Below, one piece after another: positions 46,138-57,821 of a DNA stretch of 64,000 bases. The DNA is from Clonostachys chloroleuca (lineage: Eukaryota > Ascomycota > Sordariomycetes > Hypocreales > Bionectriaceae), in NCBI GenBank assembly GCA_037952775.1, contig JBANAY010000003.1:17670001-17734000 (forward strand), written 5' to 3'. Each line of letters begins with the position of its first letter. Within the stretch, counting starts at the first letter, position 1. The position numbers and the translations under genes are program-made. The notes under the pieces were generated by a model. It ran no database searches and had not been told where the DNA came from. It saw only the letters and a program-made list of their open reading frames with translations.

Positions 46138-48234
46138 ATGAGTACACCACTTTCACCCACCCAGGACTCAGTCCTCAACAGAGGAATGCCGCTCTCTCCC
46201 CAGCAAGCTGATCAATACAATGTTGAAGCTGTCACATTGACCGCTACCGTGGACCAGAATTCAGCAAGCCCTTCTCCATCTGGATCAGCAGTGAAGCGGA
46301 AATCCGTCGATGATCAGGAAAACGTCTCGCCCTCCAAGTCTCGTCATACTCGCGTTCGCTCAGGCGTGGAGCTGTCTCCCTTGAAGATTTTATCCGAACA
46401 GAGAGTAACAAGCCAGAGTAGCGAGGGCTCAGCCTTGAGCTCTCCATCGCTGTCTCGAAGCCCGCGCAAAGGGTCACCGGTGAAGAGGTTTCCTGTTAAG
46501 GTCAGCAATCCGCTCACAGAGGTGCAAGAGGTGGTGCCCGAGCCTCGGACGATGACCCTCGACGACGCGATGAAGGAGAACGCAGGCCTGAAGAAGGCCA
46601 TTGAGATTTTCGAAGACGACCTCAGCATGCTCGAAGGCACCGACACTTTGGCATTGGATGCACACGACGAAACGGCTGGCCCGGACGACACGATGATCAG
46701 CACATTCAGTGCCTTCTCTGCTGTCCCGACGACACTCGGGAACATCAATTACAGCCCTGCCAGAGCCGGCGGTCTGTCATCAAGAGCCCAGCCATCCCCT
46801 TCAGAGAGACCTCGCCCGAGCCCTAGAATAGATTTGGAGAACAGCACGGCCAACCTGCTCATGGATTTCACTGAGCAATTGAGAAACCCCCAGAAGTCTC
46901 CCACAAGGCGAAACTTCCTCACCTCGCGCCACTCGCCTGCGGTTTCGGCCACACCCAGCCGCCAGCTGGGCAACCTCATCGATTTTGATATCCCCCCAAT
47001 GCCGACCCCCCGCAGCGTCCCCTCCATTACACCTAGAGAACTCGAAACGCTCAAATCCAACTTCCTGTCTGAGATCAGCTCCCTCAAGGCAAGCCTGAGT
47101 GGTAAAGAGGCCGAGGTCAGCTCCCTCAAGACAGCAGTTGGAGATGCTGAGAAGCGCGTTGGCCAATCTCTCGAGAAACTACGCGAGGAGCAGATTGCCA
47201 AAGATCAGCTTACCGAAGAGCTACAAGACTGGGAGAACCGTGGCCGCGAGATGGAGAACGTGCTTCGCAAAGTCAAGGAGGAGATTGCCAAGGGTCAACA
47301 GGAGAAGGAGGAGCTAGACCAGAAGCTCGAGGAGAGCGAGAAGCGTCGCGAAGCCGCCGAGATGTTGCATCAGGAAGCAGAGAGCAAGATGGCGGGGATG
47401 CGCGCGGGACGAGACTCGGACAAGTCGTCGGCGGCGTCTTCCCCCGACAAGCCAAAGGGACCAGCCACTAGTAATCACGAGATAGAGGTGGCTGTTGAGC
47501 GGGTCGCTCGGGAGCTCCACGGCCTGTACAAGAGCAAGCACGAAACCAAAGTTGCTGCCCTCAAGAAGTCATACGAATCCAGGTGGCAGAAGAAGATTAA
47601 GGAGCTCGAGTCCCGCATTGAGGACGTCAACAGGGATAACAAGAGGCTACGTGCCGAGCGTGACAGCACCGCGGCCAAGATGGACCCCAATTGCACGATC
47701 ATGGAGGCCGAGGAGCTCAAGTCTCAGGCCGTCAAGGATAGCACTGCCATGAAGGAGCTCAACGCAGATGTCCAGCGTCTCGAGGCCGTTGTCAAGACCG
47801 TACAAAAGGACAATGAGGAGCTGCGGGGTATGCTGGAGCAGGAGCGCATTGAGAAGGGTGAGCTGGTCCAGCTGGCTGAGGAGATGATGAACATGCAAAG
47901 CTTCGTTGGTTCATCATCGTCCGCACCACCTCCGAAGTCCCCATCGAAGCCGGCTCCCCAGCCCCACGCCCAGCCCCAGATGCCAAGGACCCAGCGCACA
48001 CCTGCACCACAGCGTTATCAGCAGCATCATGCTGAAGCTCCTCCAGCTAAGACCCCCAGGGCAACGCCAGGGAACCGCGCCTCTGGCCTGCGAGCCCCTG
48101 GTACCGTCTCCAGGGCACCCCACGAGAGGACCAAGAGTGCAGGAGGACTTCCAAGACCTGGAGGAGTCGCGCGAAGTGGTATCATGAGCTCGATCGAGAA
48201 GATGGGCAGCTATAGGGGCCGGGGAGCCGAGTAA
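46138..48234 (+). CDS. Coiled-coil protein, probable fungal TACC (Alp7/Mia1-like)
   Basis: Single-exon gene of 698 aa from the first ATG (MSTPLSPTQDSVLN). Frame upstream to 46048 lacks ATG. The N-terminal third is Ser/Pro-rich with SP sites and an SPxK-rich patch (KSVDDQENVSPSKSRH). Long heptad coiled coils run from about residue 310 to 425 and again from about 455 to 595. The second begins EIEVAVERVARELHGLYKSKHETKVAALKK, written here in two parts: EIEVAVERVARELHGLY and KSKHETKVAALKK. This resembles the fungal TACC domain, which with XMAP215/Alp14 organises spindle microtubules at the spindle pole body. The C-terminus is Pro/Gln/Arg-rich. Coiled coils mislead by eye, so TACC is likely rather than certain. 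Confidence 0.72.
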   Translation: MSTPLSPTQDSVLNRGMPLSPQQADQYNVEAVTLTATVDQNSASPSPSGSAVKRKSVDDQENVSPSKSRHTRVRSGVELSPLKILSEQRVTSQSSEGSALSSPSLSRSPRKGSPVKRFPVKVSNPLTEVQEVVPEPRTMTLDDAMKENAGLKKAIEIFEDDLSMLEGTDTLALDAHDETAGPDDTMISTFSAFSAVPTTLGNINYSPARAGGLSSRAQPSPSERPRPSPRIDLENSTANLLMDFTEQLRNPQKSPTRRNFLTSRHSPAVSATPSRQLGNLIDFDIPPMPTPRSVPSITPRELETLKSNFLSEISSLKASLSGKEAEVSSLKTAVGDAEKRVGQSLEKLREEQIAKDQLTEELQDWENRGREMENVLRKVKEEIAKGQQEKEELDQKLEESEKRREAAEMLHQEAESKMAGMRAGRDSDKSSAASSPDKPKGPATSNHEIEVAVERVARELHGLYKSKHETKVAALKKSYESRWQKKIKELESRIEDVNRDNKRLRAERDSTAAKMDPNCTIMEAEELKSQAVKDSTAMKELNADVQRLEAVVKTVQKDNEELRGMLEQERIEKGELVQLAEEMMNMQSFVGSSSSAPPPKSPSKPAPQPHAQPQMPRTQRTPAPQRYQQHHAEAPPAKTPRATPGNRASGLRAPGTVSRAPHERTKSAGGLPRPGGVARSGIMSSIEKMGSYRGRGAE

Positions 48235-48237
48235 GGG

Positions 48238-48683
48238 TGATAGGGGCAGGATATGATGAACGATTTGACGACGAGCGACACCCCCTTTCTGTTATTGGAT
48301 GGGTCGCCTTGAAGGATAAGATTAATGTGCCATTTGTTTCTCTTCCCATTCTGGTCTTTGAATTAGTAGCCGCGCTCTCCTGAGCGGACTGATTGGTTGG
48401 GTGATATTTGGGCGAATCGCATGGAAAAGGGCGTCGGATTAATGATGAACTAGCTGTCTTGGAAGTTTCAGGCTGTAGCATAGAAATGCCTTGATTCATT
48501 GAATGTATTGCAAGCAAATGAGAGAAAACTTGTTGCCCTTTACCGAATATTTAGATTGGTGATATCCCAGACAATCTGTGACCCTTTCACCCCCGGTTTC
48601 ATATATCTTTGCCCGTCCAGATGGAACAATTCTCTCCATTCATAGTGGCTGGGTAATGATAGGCATGGTCAATACAATTCTTT
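48238..48683. other. Convergent intergenic region
   Basis: The 3' flanks of the TACC-like and amidohydrolase genes. No gene seen. Confidence 0.5.
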
Positions 48684-49824
48684 TTACAGTCCATACGCCT
48701 TCTTCGCCGTGCCTCCGAAAATCATGGCTCTGTCTTCATCGCTCAACGTTGCCATCCAGCACATCTTTTCAACAATATCTCTCCACCTGGCCCAGGCGTC
48801 CTCAACGCCAACTGTGCAGACGGGCCAGTCGCTGCCAAACATGATGCGGTTTGGCCCAAAGGTGGCCAGGATGATGCCCAGCCAACCGAATGTCGATTGG
48901 AAGATGTGGGAGGCGCTCTGGTTCTTGAGGCTCTCTGGCATCTCGGAGAATCCACCAGACAGCTTCATGTACAGCTTTGAGCAGCTGCTGAGGGTGTACA
49001 TGGCGGTACGCCAGGCGTGGAAGGCTGGGTCTGAAGTGGTGTTGTAGATGGTAAGGTCTGGCTTGCAGAGATGGTCTTCATGTTCAGGTTAGTATGTTTC
49101 GAAAGACGAAAAGAGTGGGATGGTTTAGCAGGGTTAGGAGAAGATGTGTAGAAGAGTTGGGCTGCAACATACTGATAACGAGGGTAACTCTCTCCTCCTC
49201 AGGCACGCCTTCATGGATCTTCTCAATGAGGGCCACCAATTCGTCAAGCTGCTTCTTTCCGCGACGATGATGATCAACGCCAACTTCGAAGACAAGGCCC
49301 TTACGGCCCAGCAGCTTCAGACCCTCAACGAAGTTCTCCTCCAGCATAGTGCCATGTGGCTTGTCCTGTAGCAGGTAACGGAAGCCCTTGATCTTGGGCC
49401 AAGCGTCCCCAGTGACCTCCTTGACACGTTCAATATATCTCTCCAAGACCTCTGGGCCGCTAGGGATCGGGGCCCATGGGACGATACCAAGACACAGCTT
49501 GGCGTCCTCAGCGGAGGAGCCATCGCCCTCCTCTGGCTGGCCTAGGGCAATACGCTTCAATCGCTCGACCTCCTGCAGGGGGAACTTCCACCCCGAGCCA
49601 TCGGCGGCACCCGTCTCAAGGTCATACTTGAAATCGGTCTCGACAAACACAAATCCCAGCAGCGACGGGGAAGTTTTGGCGGCTTCTTTGAACTGCTCAA
49701 CTGAGTGGGGGCCACCTAGGGGGCCGTCTGTCTTGTACCAGTTGACATTCTCGAGGTCCTTCTCTCGGTAGAGATGAATATGAGAATCAATGATGGGGAG
49801 AATGAGCTGGTTTTCCTCTGCCAT
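48684..49824 (-). CDS. Amidohydrolase-2 family metal-dependent hydrolase
   Basis: TIM-barrel enzyme of the amidohydrolase-2 family, which includes lactonases and decarboxylases. Exons 49824-49173 and 49075-48684 give 347 aa. The start is the first ATG, just before LILPIIDSHIHLY, whose His-x-His is the usual first metal site. IKGFRYLLQDKP, GRKGLVFEVGVD, the FGSDWPVC catalytic-Asp strand and a C-terminal IFGGTAKKAYGL match the sugar-lactonase/2-pyrone-type branch. The intron has a TACTAAC branch site and ends in AAG instead of CAG or TAG, restoring VINHLCKPDL. The substrate is not known. The frame extends upstream to a GTG at 49908, which I did not use. Confidence 0.88.
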
Positions 49825-50980
49825 TTTCGCAACTGGCCTCAGCCCGGTCGAAGAAATTCCGTACAGTCGGTGTAGAAGTAGGGAGCTAGAAGGTGGGGAA
49901 GTCTGCACCTCGTCCTATTGCCAGCTTGGAAAGGAATTGATGTGACGATGCAGCAAGCAGCCAAATCAAATATGTAACGAATGGAGTGAGTACAATGACG
50001 CCAAATGAACTGCCTTGCGATTTTGTCGGACCCAGAATAGTCGTCAGGTCAATGCAGGCAGGAGCGTTGGGTGTTCTTGCATTCCGTGGTGTTTGCCCCT
50101 CCCCCTCTTCTAGGGAGAGTCGGGCAGTGCGAGACGACACTGGCTACGGCTGTAATATTGATCCACTGTTATTCACGCAGATCCTACCTCATGGGTTTTA
50201 CCGTCTACGAAGCAAAACTCGAGCTCCCCTAGCCGCCTGCATGAAGAGGTTGTTCTATTGGTAGGTAGGCACGCTACAGGATTTCCCATCAAGTCACATT
50301 TACACGGTGAGCAGGCATTTTCATGTAATCAATTTAATTCATGACATTCATACTAGATAGATAGATTCATATCGTCGTCTACCCAAAACAAAAGAAAAAA
50401 GGCAGGCCTATCTTTCAAGGCACTTCTCGCTATTTCCTGCCTTGGGCGTTCCACCGCACCAAACAAGTGGCTAGTGTGTCTGAATGTTCAACACGTGCAA
50501 CATTCAAACACCAATTCCGAAACTTGACAGGAGCTGGAATCCGTGGGGATTGCTCCGTTGTTTTCAGATATACGAGGGGAGACGATGAGAAGCGAGCCAA
50601 GGACATAGTCTGACTTAACTTCTGATGGTGGCTTGGCCAGGACACAGAGGTGTCACCCCTTGGGTAGAGGTAACACCCAGGCGCCTGGGATCCAGATTCG
50701 CAGGTACGATCAGGGTCGCTGGGCGACCCGATCGTGGCACACGCGCGCTCGAGGGACGAGACGCACCAAGACCGGCTTGGTAAGCCCAGTCGGCGCGCGG
50801 TGAGTAAAATATTAAGTGATGACGATAAAAAGGTAAACATCTTCACAATAACTTATAACAACGTGGGGCAGGCAATCCATGAAGCTGCCACACAGTGGCC
50901 AATAATCATAGACCCTGAGAAGAGAAAAGGAGAAAACAAATGAATCTCTCTTTTAGCGTAGCGCCAAAAAGTCGTCATCA
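49825..50980. other. Intergenic region between amidohydrolase and EsdC-like genes
   Basis: Amidohydrolase promoter and the 3' flank of the EsdC-like gene. Short unconvincing frames only. Confidence 0.45.
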
Positions 50981-51000
50981 AGAGGTATCCCACTGACCAT

Positions 51001-51900
51001 TTACCTGACAACCATGCCGTGGCGGCGGCTGACGGGCTGCTCTTCGTAATCCTCATCCTCGCTGCCGGAGCTGGAGCAGTCGGAGCTGTCATCGCCATAG
51101 GCGCAGCGGGCACCGCCACAATCAAGCTTGACACGCTCGCCCTTGCGGGTGATACCGTAGCGTTCGCAAGTGCAAGTGCTGCAGTCGGAGTTGGGTGTGC
51201 TGTAGCCCGAGAGCGATGATGAGGGAGAGGAGCTGTCGGAGCGGTAGGACAGCGAGGAGCCGGAAGAGGAGACGGGAGACGTGCTGAAGTTGGTGACAGC
51301 GTCCTCGTCGATCTCGGCGGCACCAAAGCGGGCAGTGAGAGCCTCGATCTCGTCCTCGTCGTAGAGATCAGCATTGAGGATGTGCTGGGTAGCATAAGGC
51401 GACACTGGCTTGGGGGCCTGGATCTGGGAGATTGACAGGGGGCGGCCCTTGGGGATGTCGGAGGAGCTTCGGCTGCTACGGGACGACTTGTGGGAAGACT
51501 TGGACGATGAGGAAGACTTGGATGACTTGGAGTCCTTGGAAGAGTGGCGGGAAGAGCTCTTGCTGCTTGACTTGGATGAGGACTTGGAGGACTTGTGGGA
51601 GTCTGTGGGCACATCAAGAATGTTCAGCTCGCGGCCAGTGGTGGGCTCAACAACTGAGTCGACACCAGGGTTGTGGGCGATGTGGTATCCATCGATGATG
51701 TAGTAGTACCAGTATCGCTGGCCGGTCTCGAGTGTGGATTCTTGGAATCGGAAGGTGCCCTTCCAGGAGCCAGACTTGGATGAGGACTTGTCCTTGGACA
51801 GAGGGAGCTGTCCGGTGTAACCGTCCCAGGAGCCGAGGAGATGGACGGTCTTGACGCCAGAGGAGACGCGAAGGGAGAACGAGAGCTGGGTGGAGGGCAT
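51001..51900 (-). CDS. esdC: Glycogen-binding-domain protein, EsdC-like
   Basis: Single-exon gene of 299 aa. Residues about 5-95 form an AMPK-beta-type glycogen-binding (CBM48-like) domain, with VHLLGSWDGY, WKGTF, YWYYYIIDGYHIAHNPG and a conserved DVPT end. A Ser/Lys repeat tract of about 50 residues follows (units like KSSSKSSS). Next are conserved PISPYATQHIL-like residues (PKPVSPYATQHILNADLYD) and a Cys-rich end (DCSTCTCERYG, KLDCGGARC). This layout matches Aspergillus nidulans EsdC, required for early sexual development. The KS tract is low-complexity and probably variable between strains. Role inferred from the relative. Confidence 0.86.
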   Translation of the reverse strand: MPSTQLSFSLRVSSGVKTVHLLGSWDGYTGQLPLSKDKSSSKSGSWKGTFRFQESTLETGQRYWYYYIIDGYHIAHNPGVDSVVEPTTGRELNILDVPTDSHKSSKSSSKSSSKSSSRHSSKDSKSSKSSSSSKSSHKSSRSSRSSSDIPKGRPLSISQIQAPKPVSPYATQHILNADLYDEDEIEALTARFGAAEIDEDAVTNFSTSPVSSSGSSLSYRSDSSSPSSSLSGYSTPNSDCSTCTCERYGITRKGERVKLDCGGARCAYGDDSSDCSSSGSEDEDYEEQPVSRRHGMVVR

Positions 51901-54900
51901 TTTGAATTTCTTTTCCTTCTGGAACTCTGGTTGTTCTGAATTAGAGTGAAGAGTGCTGCCTTGGGCTGTGAACTGCAGTTTGATAGAGTGTTTTTTTTTT
52001 TTGGTTGTTGTCGAGCAACGATATCTTCACTGAGCAAGCGAAATCCACAGAATTTCGTTATTAATTGGGTGTTGAATTAAGAGCTTCGAAAAGCGATCAT
52101 GAGGAAGTAAATTGCGTGTAAGGGTTTGCCTCTAAGGAACAAGTTGACCGGCAACTTGGTGTGATTGTGATCTGGGACCGGGCGAGGGTAATCTCAGATG
52201 GTTATATTAGAGACGTGAGATTAGAAGTAAAAGGTAGAGCCTGCTCTACAGGGGAAACAACAAAAACAAAAAGGGTATGAGGGAAAACAAAAAACGAGGA
52301 TTTGAAACTTGAAGTCTTGCTGAAGAAAAAAGAAGAAGAAGATGCAAAGAGAAAGCGGCTGTGGGAGTGCTATATAGTCGTCGAGGATGGGACAGAGGCG
52401 GCCAGTCATTGTGGCCGGCGGCCCTCCGTCCCCCTCTCTGAGCCATGGCCGCAGCCAACGAGGAGCACGACGGTCAGCCGGGAAACAAAGACACATGCGC
52501 ATGTCGACCAGCCGAGTGTATGCACCAACTTCGTCTCGAGCCAATCACCAGGCCTGGCAGCGGCAGAGAGAACCCACAGCATGGAGGGCCACGGCGGGAC
52601 CATCACACCGTCCAGGCTCGTTGGGCGGTTAACATGCAGCTGCCCACAAACAGGCAGAAGCAGGGCCAAGCAGCTCAAAGAAAGAGGTGCGGGTTACGCT
52701 GCAGCTGCACTTGCACTTGTCGCGCAAGCCAATACCGAATCGGGAAGGCTCCACCCCTGTGACGGGCTGCACCTGCTGCGGCCCCTCCCCTCGGCGTCTA
52801 GTCCTGGCGGCTGATTGGCCCGTCGCCTGGCTCGGTCGCCCTGCCGTCACCTCTTCCGCGGGCCAATCAGCCGCCAGAGCCTGTCTCTTGATCATCAACC
52901 GCCATCAACCGCCTCTTCTCACTGGAAGATGGCCATGCCCGACCACCCTCTTCCATATGCCGCCGTGATGATCCCTGGGCCTGCCATGGCGGCTGCATAA
53001 TGATGTGGAAAAAACCCCTCGACTCCACCGCCATGCAATCAATCACGGTTGAGGTTGGTCCGCTTCCTTGATGCAGTCGGCCACAAGACACCAACCAGCC
53101 GAGCTGAGCGTCGAGTTCGTGTTGCAATGCAGCAATACATTGCATTGCCAGGAGACGGCAGCTGCGAACATGTTGTGTTCCCGTCACAAACCTTGATGCT
53201 CTCTCTACGCTCTTTGGCTCGGTATGTGCCAGTACCCGGCCCAACAATCTGGCTCGCCACGCCAACGGCAGCAGAGCAGGACCAACACGATTAAATCGGA
53301 TATTGTGACATCAAAATCTACCGATGCATGCATCACCATCCTTGTTCCCTCATTTCTCTCCCAGGTAACTTCCTTCGTGTTTATCAATAAGACTAGCGAC
53401 AACATGGGGCCTATACCCCGCAACTGAGCCACCGACTTCGCTCAATATCATTGTACCGCCTGGTCGCTTTCAACCACCACAGCAAGACTAGAGTATCGAT
53501 CCTTGCCATCGATTGGTGGTGTCAGTCAGCCATTGACCATCCACCCAGGATGTCACCACGGTGCAAAAGGTCTCGGCCTCCCCACATGGTTACATACCAG
53601 CCTGCAAGCCATCACACCATCAACATCCACGTTACCGTCACTAACCACGGTTTTTCCAATGTACTTGCCTTGTGTAGAAAATTTGTCCCCTCGGTAGGAT
53701 TCTCCCTCTTCTCTAGCTGACAAACGAGGCATCCAGAGTCATAGATTCATGCATCTCACCTACTAGCTTCGGCGGGTAAGTGATATACGGTCACATGCAT
53801 TAACAAGAGAGGAGAACACCCGATTTTTTCACCCTCGCAAGGTTATGCCCCTGGTCGGATGGCTTGGTATCATCGGGGCAAGTTAAACGCCGATAGAATA
53901 CAAGGCAACCCAATCTTTTGCCTATTCAGCCGAAGACGGCGACAGAGAGCCAAAGGGGTAACTCTTCTACGGAGTCTCTATCTCCCACTTTTCTTTCGCC
54001 CGTGTTAACTGAACCGGCTCTTTCCTTTTTGTTTTTAGGAGAATTTCTGTCTATGACTAAATTACCCCAGTGGTTGGCTTGTCTGCTCATTCTCACTATC
54101 CGTATTGTCATGGTCAAGGAGGTGTCTTCCGGCCTTGATACTACGTCCTTATCACCCTTGATCATTGACCAGCTCAGAGATCCTCCTTGTTCCTCGTATC
54201 TTGCTTTCCCACCCACATGTTCTTTCTAAATAGTATACCTCTACCATAGGTCGTAAACAGAGGAGAACTTACCCAATCCCATTGTCCCTGATACAAAGAA
54301 GAATACCGAAAGTGTAGGGGAGGCATCGCACCTGTACTGACTTCATTACGTGACACCTCTTACCCGGCCTATTCTGGTCAAGAGCATGAATCGTGTGGGA
54401 GTACTGAGCGACCAGTCAGCTTGTATGGTCAGAAACTGAGCCCATGATTAATGATAACAATCAAACCTGTAGCCATTCAGAGTGCGCCATTGCCAACTAT
54501 GTACGCCAAGAACCCCGTGCCTATGTCATCTACACACACTTGTTGCTACCAATTAGTCCGGATCGCCAACCGTGTCCTCAAGATAATTGACGAGATAAGA
54601 AGACCATTATGTGTCCTTCAGCGTCACTATGCTATGTAGAGGACGCTCCTGGATGCCACATTGCATTATACATGAGGCTTCATGCGGTAATGGCGACGGC
54701 GGCTAATCTCACATGATGTGATTGATCTCCGTCCCAAGGAATCATGGTAAAAGTCGGCCCTCCCTCTCGGGTTCAATGTTGCATTATCCCCGATGGTGTC
54801 TGAAACAAGTCCCCAAGGCGCAGTAGAATGTAGAATACATAGACAATAGCACCGGTATTAACCCTCTCCACTATGCGAGCGCACACATATGGACTGACAT

Positions 54901-57821
54901 GACGGAACTGTTTTTTTCTGTAACATTAAACGAGGGGAGGGGCACGCGCATGCTTTGGGCGCTTGCTGAGATGGCTACCTAATTATATCTCGCTCCTCAA
55001 TGCAATTTGCATCTTCTGCACGACATACCGGTTCACCTGTCCAGACAAGGGCGGGATGGTTGCCTTTGGATAGTTGGCGAATGCAACCTTGTTTGCTTAT
55101 ACCAACATCTTGACGCCAGTCAAGGCTTACAGGATAGTATCTGGGCAAGTGGGTGACAAGCGACATGAGACATCTAATGGAACGGTCGGTTATAAACAGG
55201 CTACTTTCTACAGTAATCAGAGAAATACAGTAGGCCATATCTAATAAAATAAAGGGACAATATCCGCTATATTATCTCTAAGGTATACATTATTGGCACT
55301 CAATAATCTAACGTTATTGGTCACAGGCTCGAACACAAGCAGCTTAATGTTTGAGTGTCTCAATTCTTATGCTACCTACTTGCTGGGCTTCTGACGGCTG
55401 CGGGCCGATGAAGAGATCGGTTCATTACATGGGAATACGTATCGCCCAGTGATGGAAGCAGAACACAAAATCCTGTTTGCTCAGTTGGATAGCATGTCAA
55501 AACCCAGCACCAACCGGTTCATAATCAGCATGGCAGAGCCGTCTGCCACCACAACACAGCGAAACAAACATCCGATCATCGCACGGTGCATTCAATATCG
55601 AGTCCTCACTCCATCACTGTCAAACAAACCTCGCCCTAGTGTTTCCTGCCGCAAGGTAGGCGGACTGACCAGCCGCGCGTCTACCAAGCATAAACAACCC
55701 AAACCCAGGAGTCGAGCTAGCTTTGCGATCACCATCCTTTCGACTTGTTTCCGTCCGCTCCACAGTTCTCTCAAAGGCAGACCACGACTACCCATGACCG
55801 GCGCCTTTGGCCGGGGGCTCCCTGAGTTCGGAAGCGAGGCCGTCCCAAGAAAAGTCACCTATCCCGCTAAGCAGGTGCCCCTCAACAACAAGCGAAAATA
55901 AGGGGGCGTGGCCCTTAACCAGCCTCCAGATCCAAGCCCAAACTGAAGCAAAACACGACACTTGCTAGTCCCTAACATAAACTTTGGGACTAGCAAAATG
56001 TCGCCCTCCAGACCTTCGCACAAACCTCCGGAGGAAATGCCCGGGCATATTGCCTCCCCCTCCATCCCCTTTGTAATTGGCGGCCGTGGGGATATCCACC
56101 CGCGAGGCGTCAAGCTTCTCCTAGATCAATGTGTACCTACATATGGAGGCTTGGGGGGCTTTGCGAAATATACTATTCGGGAAGTTAAACTCTGACCGAC
56201 CGCCAAAAAAAGCAAGGCAAAGTTGCTCCTCCACCGGTTCTTGTTTTCCGCCAGCGGCGTAGCGCGATGCGATCCCGTTCATTCTCCTTTGCATGCCCAT
56301 AAATGGCCAGATCGTGGCGACCTAGCGAAGACAATAGAAGAGTGAGCAAAGTTCACCTAGTGAAATCGATAGAGTGGAAGGGGGAAAACTCGTCTCAAAG
56401 GAGAGAGCACACGCCCCCCTTCCCGGCCCAAACTTTCAATACTCATGTTGTCGCTCCGTGGAGAAGACCAACCACCCGAGCAATAACCTAGGGATCCCAT
56501 GTATCTCGACCCGTGAGCAGTTTCGCGCCATGTATCAATACTTAGCCGGGCCTGGAGCGCGGCCTTATTTACACCCCGGGAGAATAACCACAACAAAGAA
56601 TTGTTTGCCTCACTGGCGCTGGTAAGAAAATTAGCTCCACCAACTCATCTATTTTTTTTTCCTGGGGCAGTCAAATTATGCATGGCGCACAGTATGGCTG
56701 TTAGAAACAGGCCCAGAGGCTGCAGAAATGCAAGGGGCAATGTGAAACTACCTTGCAGATGTCGTTGGCGAAACGCCTCCTGCGTGCAGACGGATTGGCC
56801 GATGCGCGACAGGTAAGACATGTTCCGCAGATGCAGGCGATCTCTCTCATGACGGGCCAGTTTGTGAGATGCAGGTCCAATGCATGATATCACATCACTT
56901 GGAGAGCTAAGTGCTGTGGCTGCAGCAATAGTTAGTTTAGTCCGAAGACGCGACACGGATTTGCACGGTTTAGAGTTATACCCAAACACTCCCTCATTGG
57001 GGAGCATATTTTTATTTGTCTCTCATAAGTCGTTACCTAAAGCAAAAAGCAAATTCCAACACACCGTCTTGTGACGCTTTTAAACAAAAAGAAAACTAAA
57101 AAAGCATATAAAGGGGGTATGAGTAACCCAAAGAAGCGGATAAACAAGTCGTAAGGTCATTCATCAATAGTGTGCGCCAGATGTCGCAAGTCGTGTCCAA
57201 AGAAAAACAAGGCGGAAGTATTCTTTCAGTCGGACCGCATCATCAGAGCGTGACTCGAAACGATCAAAACAAACAAAAGGATAAAAAAAGACAATTCATC
57301 TCGTTCAGCCACTGATGCATCGTCCCCGCCTGATTATCGTCACAGGCAATGCTGTACTCTTCATGACGTGCTCCCCATGTCGATTAGAGTTGTGGAAAAA
57401 TAAACTCGCAGTAGTCGGGTGCCTTTTTTCAGAATGATGCCCTTCCATGTAGAAACGCGAGGTCGTAAGCCATATACGTCCATGGCAAGGCACATCTAAA
57501 TGACGCAGAATCGATAGTCATAATCCGTCACCACGTCTCCAAGGATAGAACTTTCATAACGCTTCCCAGCGCATAATAAACCAAGGTCAAAAAATAAAAA
57601 CAGAAGAAACGAGAAAGAATCATGATTGGATTTGGGCAGACCAGTCCATGCAAACTTCACTTGCCGTTTCCTCAAGTGACCGTCTAATGGAGACGCCAAT
57701 CCCTGATAGTAGTTTGGCCTTTCTGCATCCGCCCAGCTTCGGATGTTTTGTGGGCTTTAGGTCCCTCTATTGAACGCCAGTTGTGCATACCGCTCCGGGT
57801 GTCTAAATGCACCCACAAGCC
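51901..57821. other. Gene-poor stretch, about 5.9 kb
   Basis: It includes the EsdC-like upstream region, with A-rich or T-rich tracts near 51991-52001. No gene supported; frames such as 52302-52814 and 55449-55901 have no domain and overlap others. One notable inverted repeat lies at 55956-56003. Confidence 0.45.
55956..56003. repeat. 48-nt imperfect inverted repeat (hairpin)
   Basis: Arms GCTAGTCCC (55964-55972) and GGGACTAGC (55986-55994) pair perfectly over 9 bp. They are flanked by outer arms CGACA and TGTCG, with a small internal bulge and a 13-nt loop. It lies outside any gene called. Confidence 0.75.
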
